From NCBI RefSeq assembly GCF_030413175.1, contig NZ_CP129212.1:6719001-6783000 (forward strand): DNA of 64,000 nt, read 5' to 3'. Below, piece by piece: positions 63,673 through 64,000 of this stretch; within the stretch, counting starts at the first letter, position 1, and the number at the start of each line of letters is the position of its first letter. The notes beneath the pieces are model-generated. The model had not been told where the DNA came from, did no database searches, and saw only the letters and a program-made list of their open reading frames with translations. A program made the translations under genes and the position numbers. This stretch comes from Bradyrhizobium roseum. GTDB taxonomy: Bacteria > Pseudomonadota > Alphaproteobacteria > Rhizobiales > Xanthobacteraceae.

Positions 63673-64000
63673 ATGCGCACCCGATATTCGATGCTTCTTG
63701 CTGCCGCGGCAATGGCCGTCGGATGGTTTCCCGGCCTGCCTACGATTTCAGCAAAAGCCGAAACCGTCGTGCGCTACGGGATTTCGATGGCGGACATCCC
63801 GCTGACCACCGGCCAGCCCGACCGCGGCGCCGGCGCCTACCAGTTCTCGGCCTATACGATCTACGACCCGTTGGTGGCCTGGGAGATGGACGTTTCCGAC
63901 CGGCCCGGAAAACTGGTGCCGGGCCTGGCCACCGAGTGGAAGGTGGACGACAGCGACAAGAAGAAATGGCGCTTTGCCCTACGCAAGGGTGTCAAGTTTC
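63673..64000 (+). CDS. ABC substrate-binding protein, N-terminal fragment (3' end outside window)
   Basis: ATG 63673 has GGAG about 9 nt upstream. The product has a signal peptide (1-29, ...SAKA) and a mature start VVRYGISMADIPLTTGQPD, very similar to the minus-strand protein (VLRIGMTAADIPRTLGQPD), with a shared GLATEWKVD and KKKW segment. About 109 codons are inside the window. It is a divergently encoded paralogue, probably a second ligand-binding protein for the same or a related transporter. Confidence 0.85.
   Translation, partial: MRTRYSMLLAAAAMAVGWFPGLPTISAKAETVVRYGISMADIPLTTGQPDRGAGAYQFSAYTIYDPLVAWEMDVSDRPGKLVPGLATEWKVDDSDKKKWRFALRKGVKF

Overview
The window reads as chromosomal DNA of a Bradyrhizobium-like alphaproteobacterium. 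The basis is high GC with strongly GC-biased third codon positions, an ispH-thrB-rnhA operon, a TrcR (DUF1013) regulator, a cyclic beta-glucan exporter (ndvA), a membrane-bound ferritin exporter (mbfA), DUF1127/DUF3606/DUF6494 small proteins, and intergenic palindromic repeats of the kind scattered through Bradyrhizobium and Rhodopseudomonas genomes. No rRNA, tRNA, CRISPR array, prophage or insertion sequence was recognised. The species assignment is inference.

Layout. 0-15.7 kb is mostly housekeeping: the start of an SDR gene, nitronate monooxygenase, a YqaA/DedA membrane protein whose stop codon lies in a 21-bp tandem repeat, a HisE-like pyrophosphatase, an orphan NitT/TauT-type binding protein, ndvA, a D,D-carboxypeptidase, fadD, a Prx5 peroxiredoxin, ispH-thrB-rnhA, trcR and two small genes. 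15.9-39 kb is an acyl-CoA catabolic region. A minus-strand run (TetR, SDR, crotonase, feruloyl-CoA-synthase-like ligase, three acyl-CoA dehydrogenases, nitroreductase) diverges from a plus-strand run (FadA5-like thiolase, acyl-CoA ligase, epoxide hydrolase, mbfA). Beyond these lie a binding protein, an amidase, a zinc alcohol dehydrogenase, an AidB-like dehydrogenase, a GST-like protein, an atypical SDR and a second crotonase. The ligase, dehydrogenase, crotonase, SDR and thiolase together supply every step of a beta-oxidation spiral, but the substrate cannot be read from sequence. Residue patterns suggest a two-subunit acyl-CoA dehydrogenase like those of steroid side-chain catabolism, and crotonases that are isomerase-like rather than hydratases.

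39-44.7 kb holds a GNAT acetyltransferase, a DUF1127 gene, and a tricarballylate module (LysR regulator, tcuA, a secreted esterase, tcuB). The esterase between tcuA and tcuB is unusual. 44.9-47.7 kb has a PRC-barrel protein, several small proteins and a DedA protein. 47.7-51.9 kb has an amidohydrolase-amidohydrolase-Rieske operon joined by two 4-bp overlaps, divergent from cinA-like and VOC genes. 52.0-55.1 kb encodes a type I secretion membrane-fusion protein and ATPase without a visible substrate.

56.1-63.5 kb is a tightly packed peptide/opine-type ABC operon (binding protein, two permeases, two ATPases). An AtzG-like small subunit and an AtzE/GatA-type amidase sit between the two ATPase genes, implying coupled uptake and hydrolysis of an amide or short peptide. 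A second, similar binding protein starts divergently and runs off the right edge; the region between the two holds repeated TATGCA hexamers.
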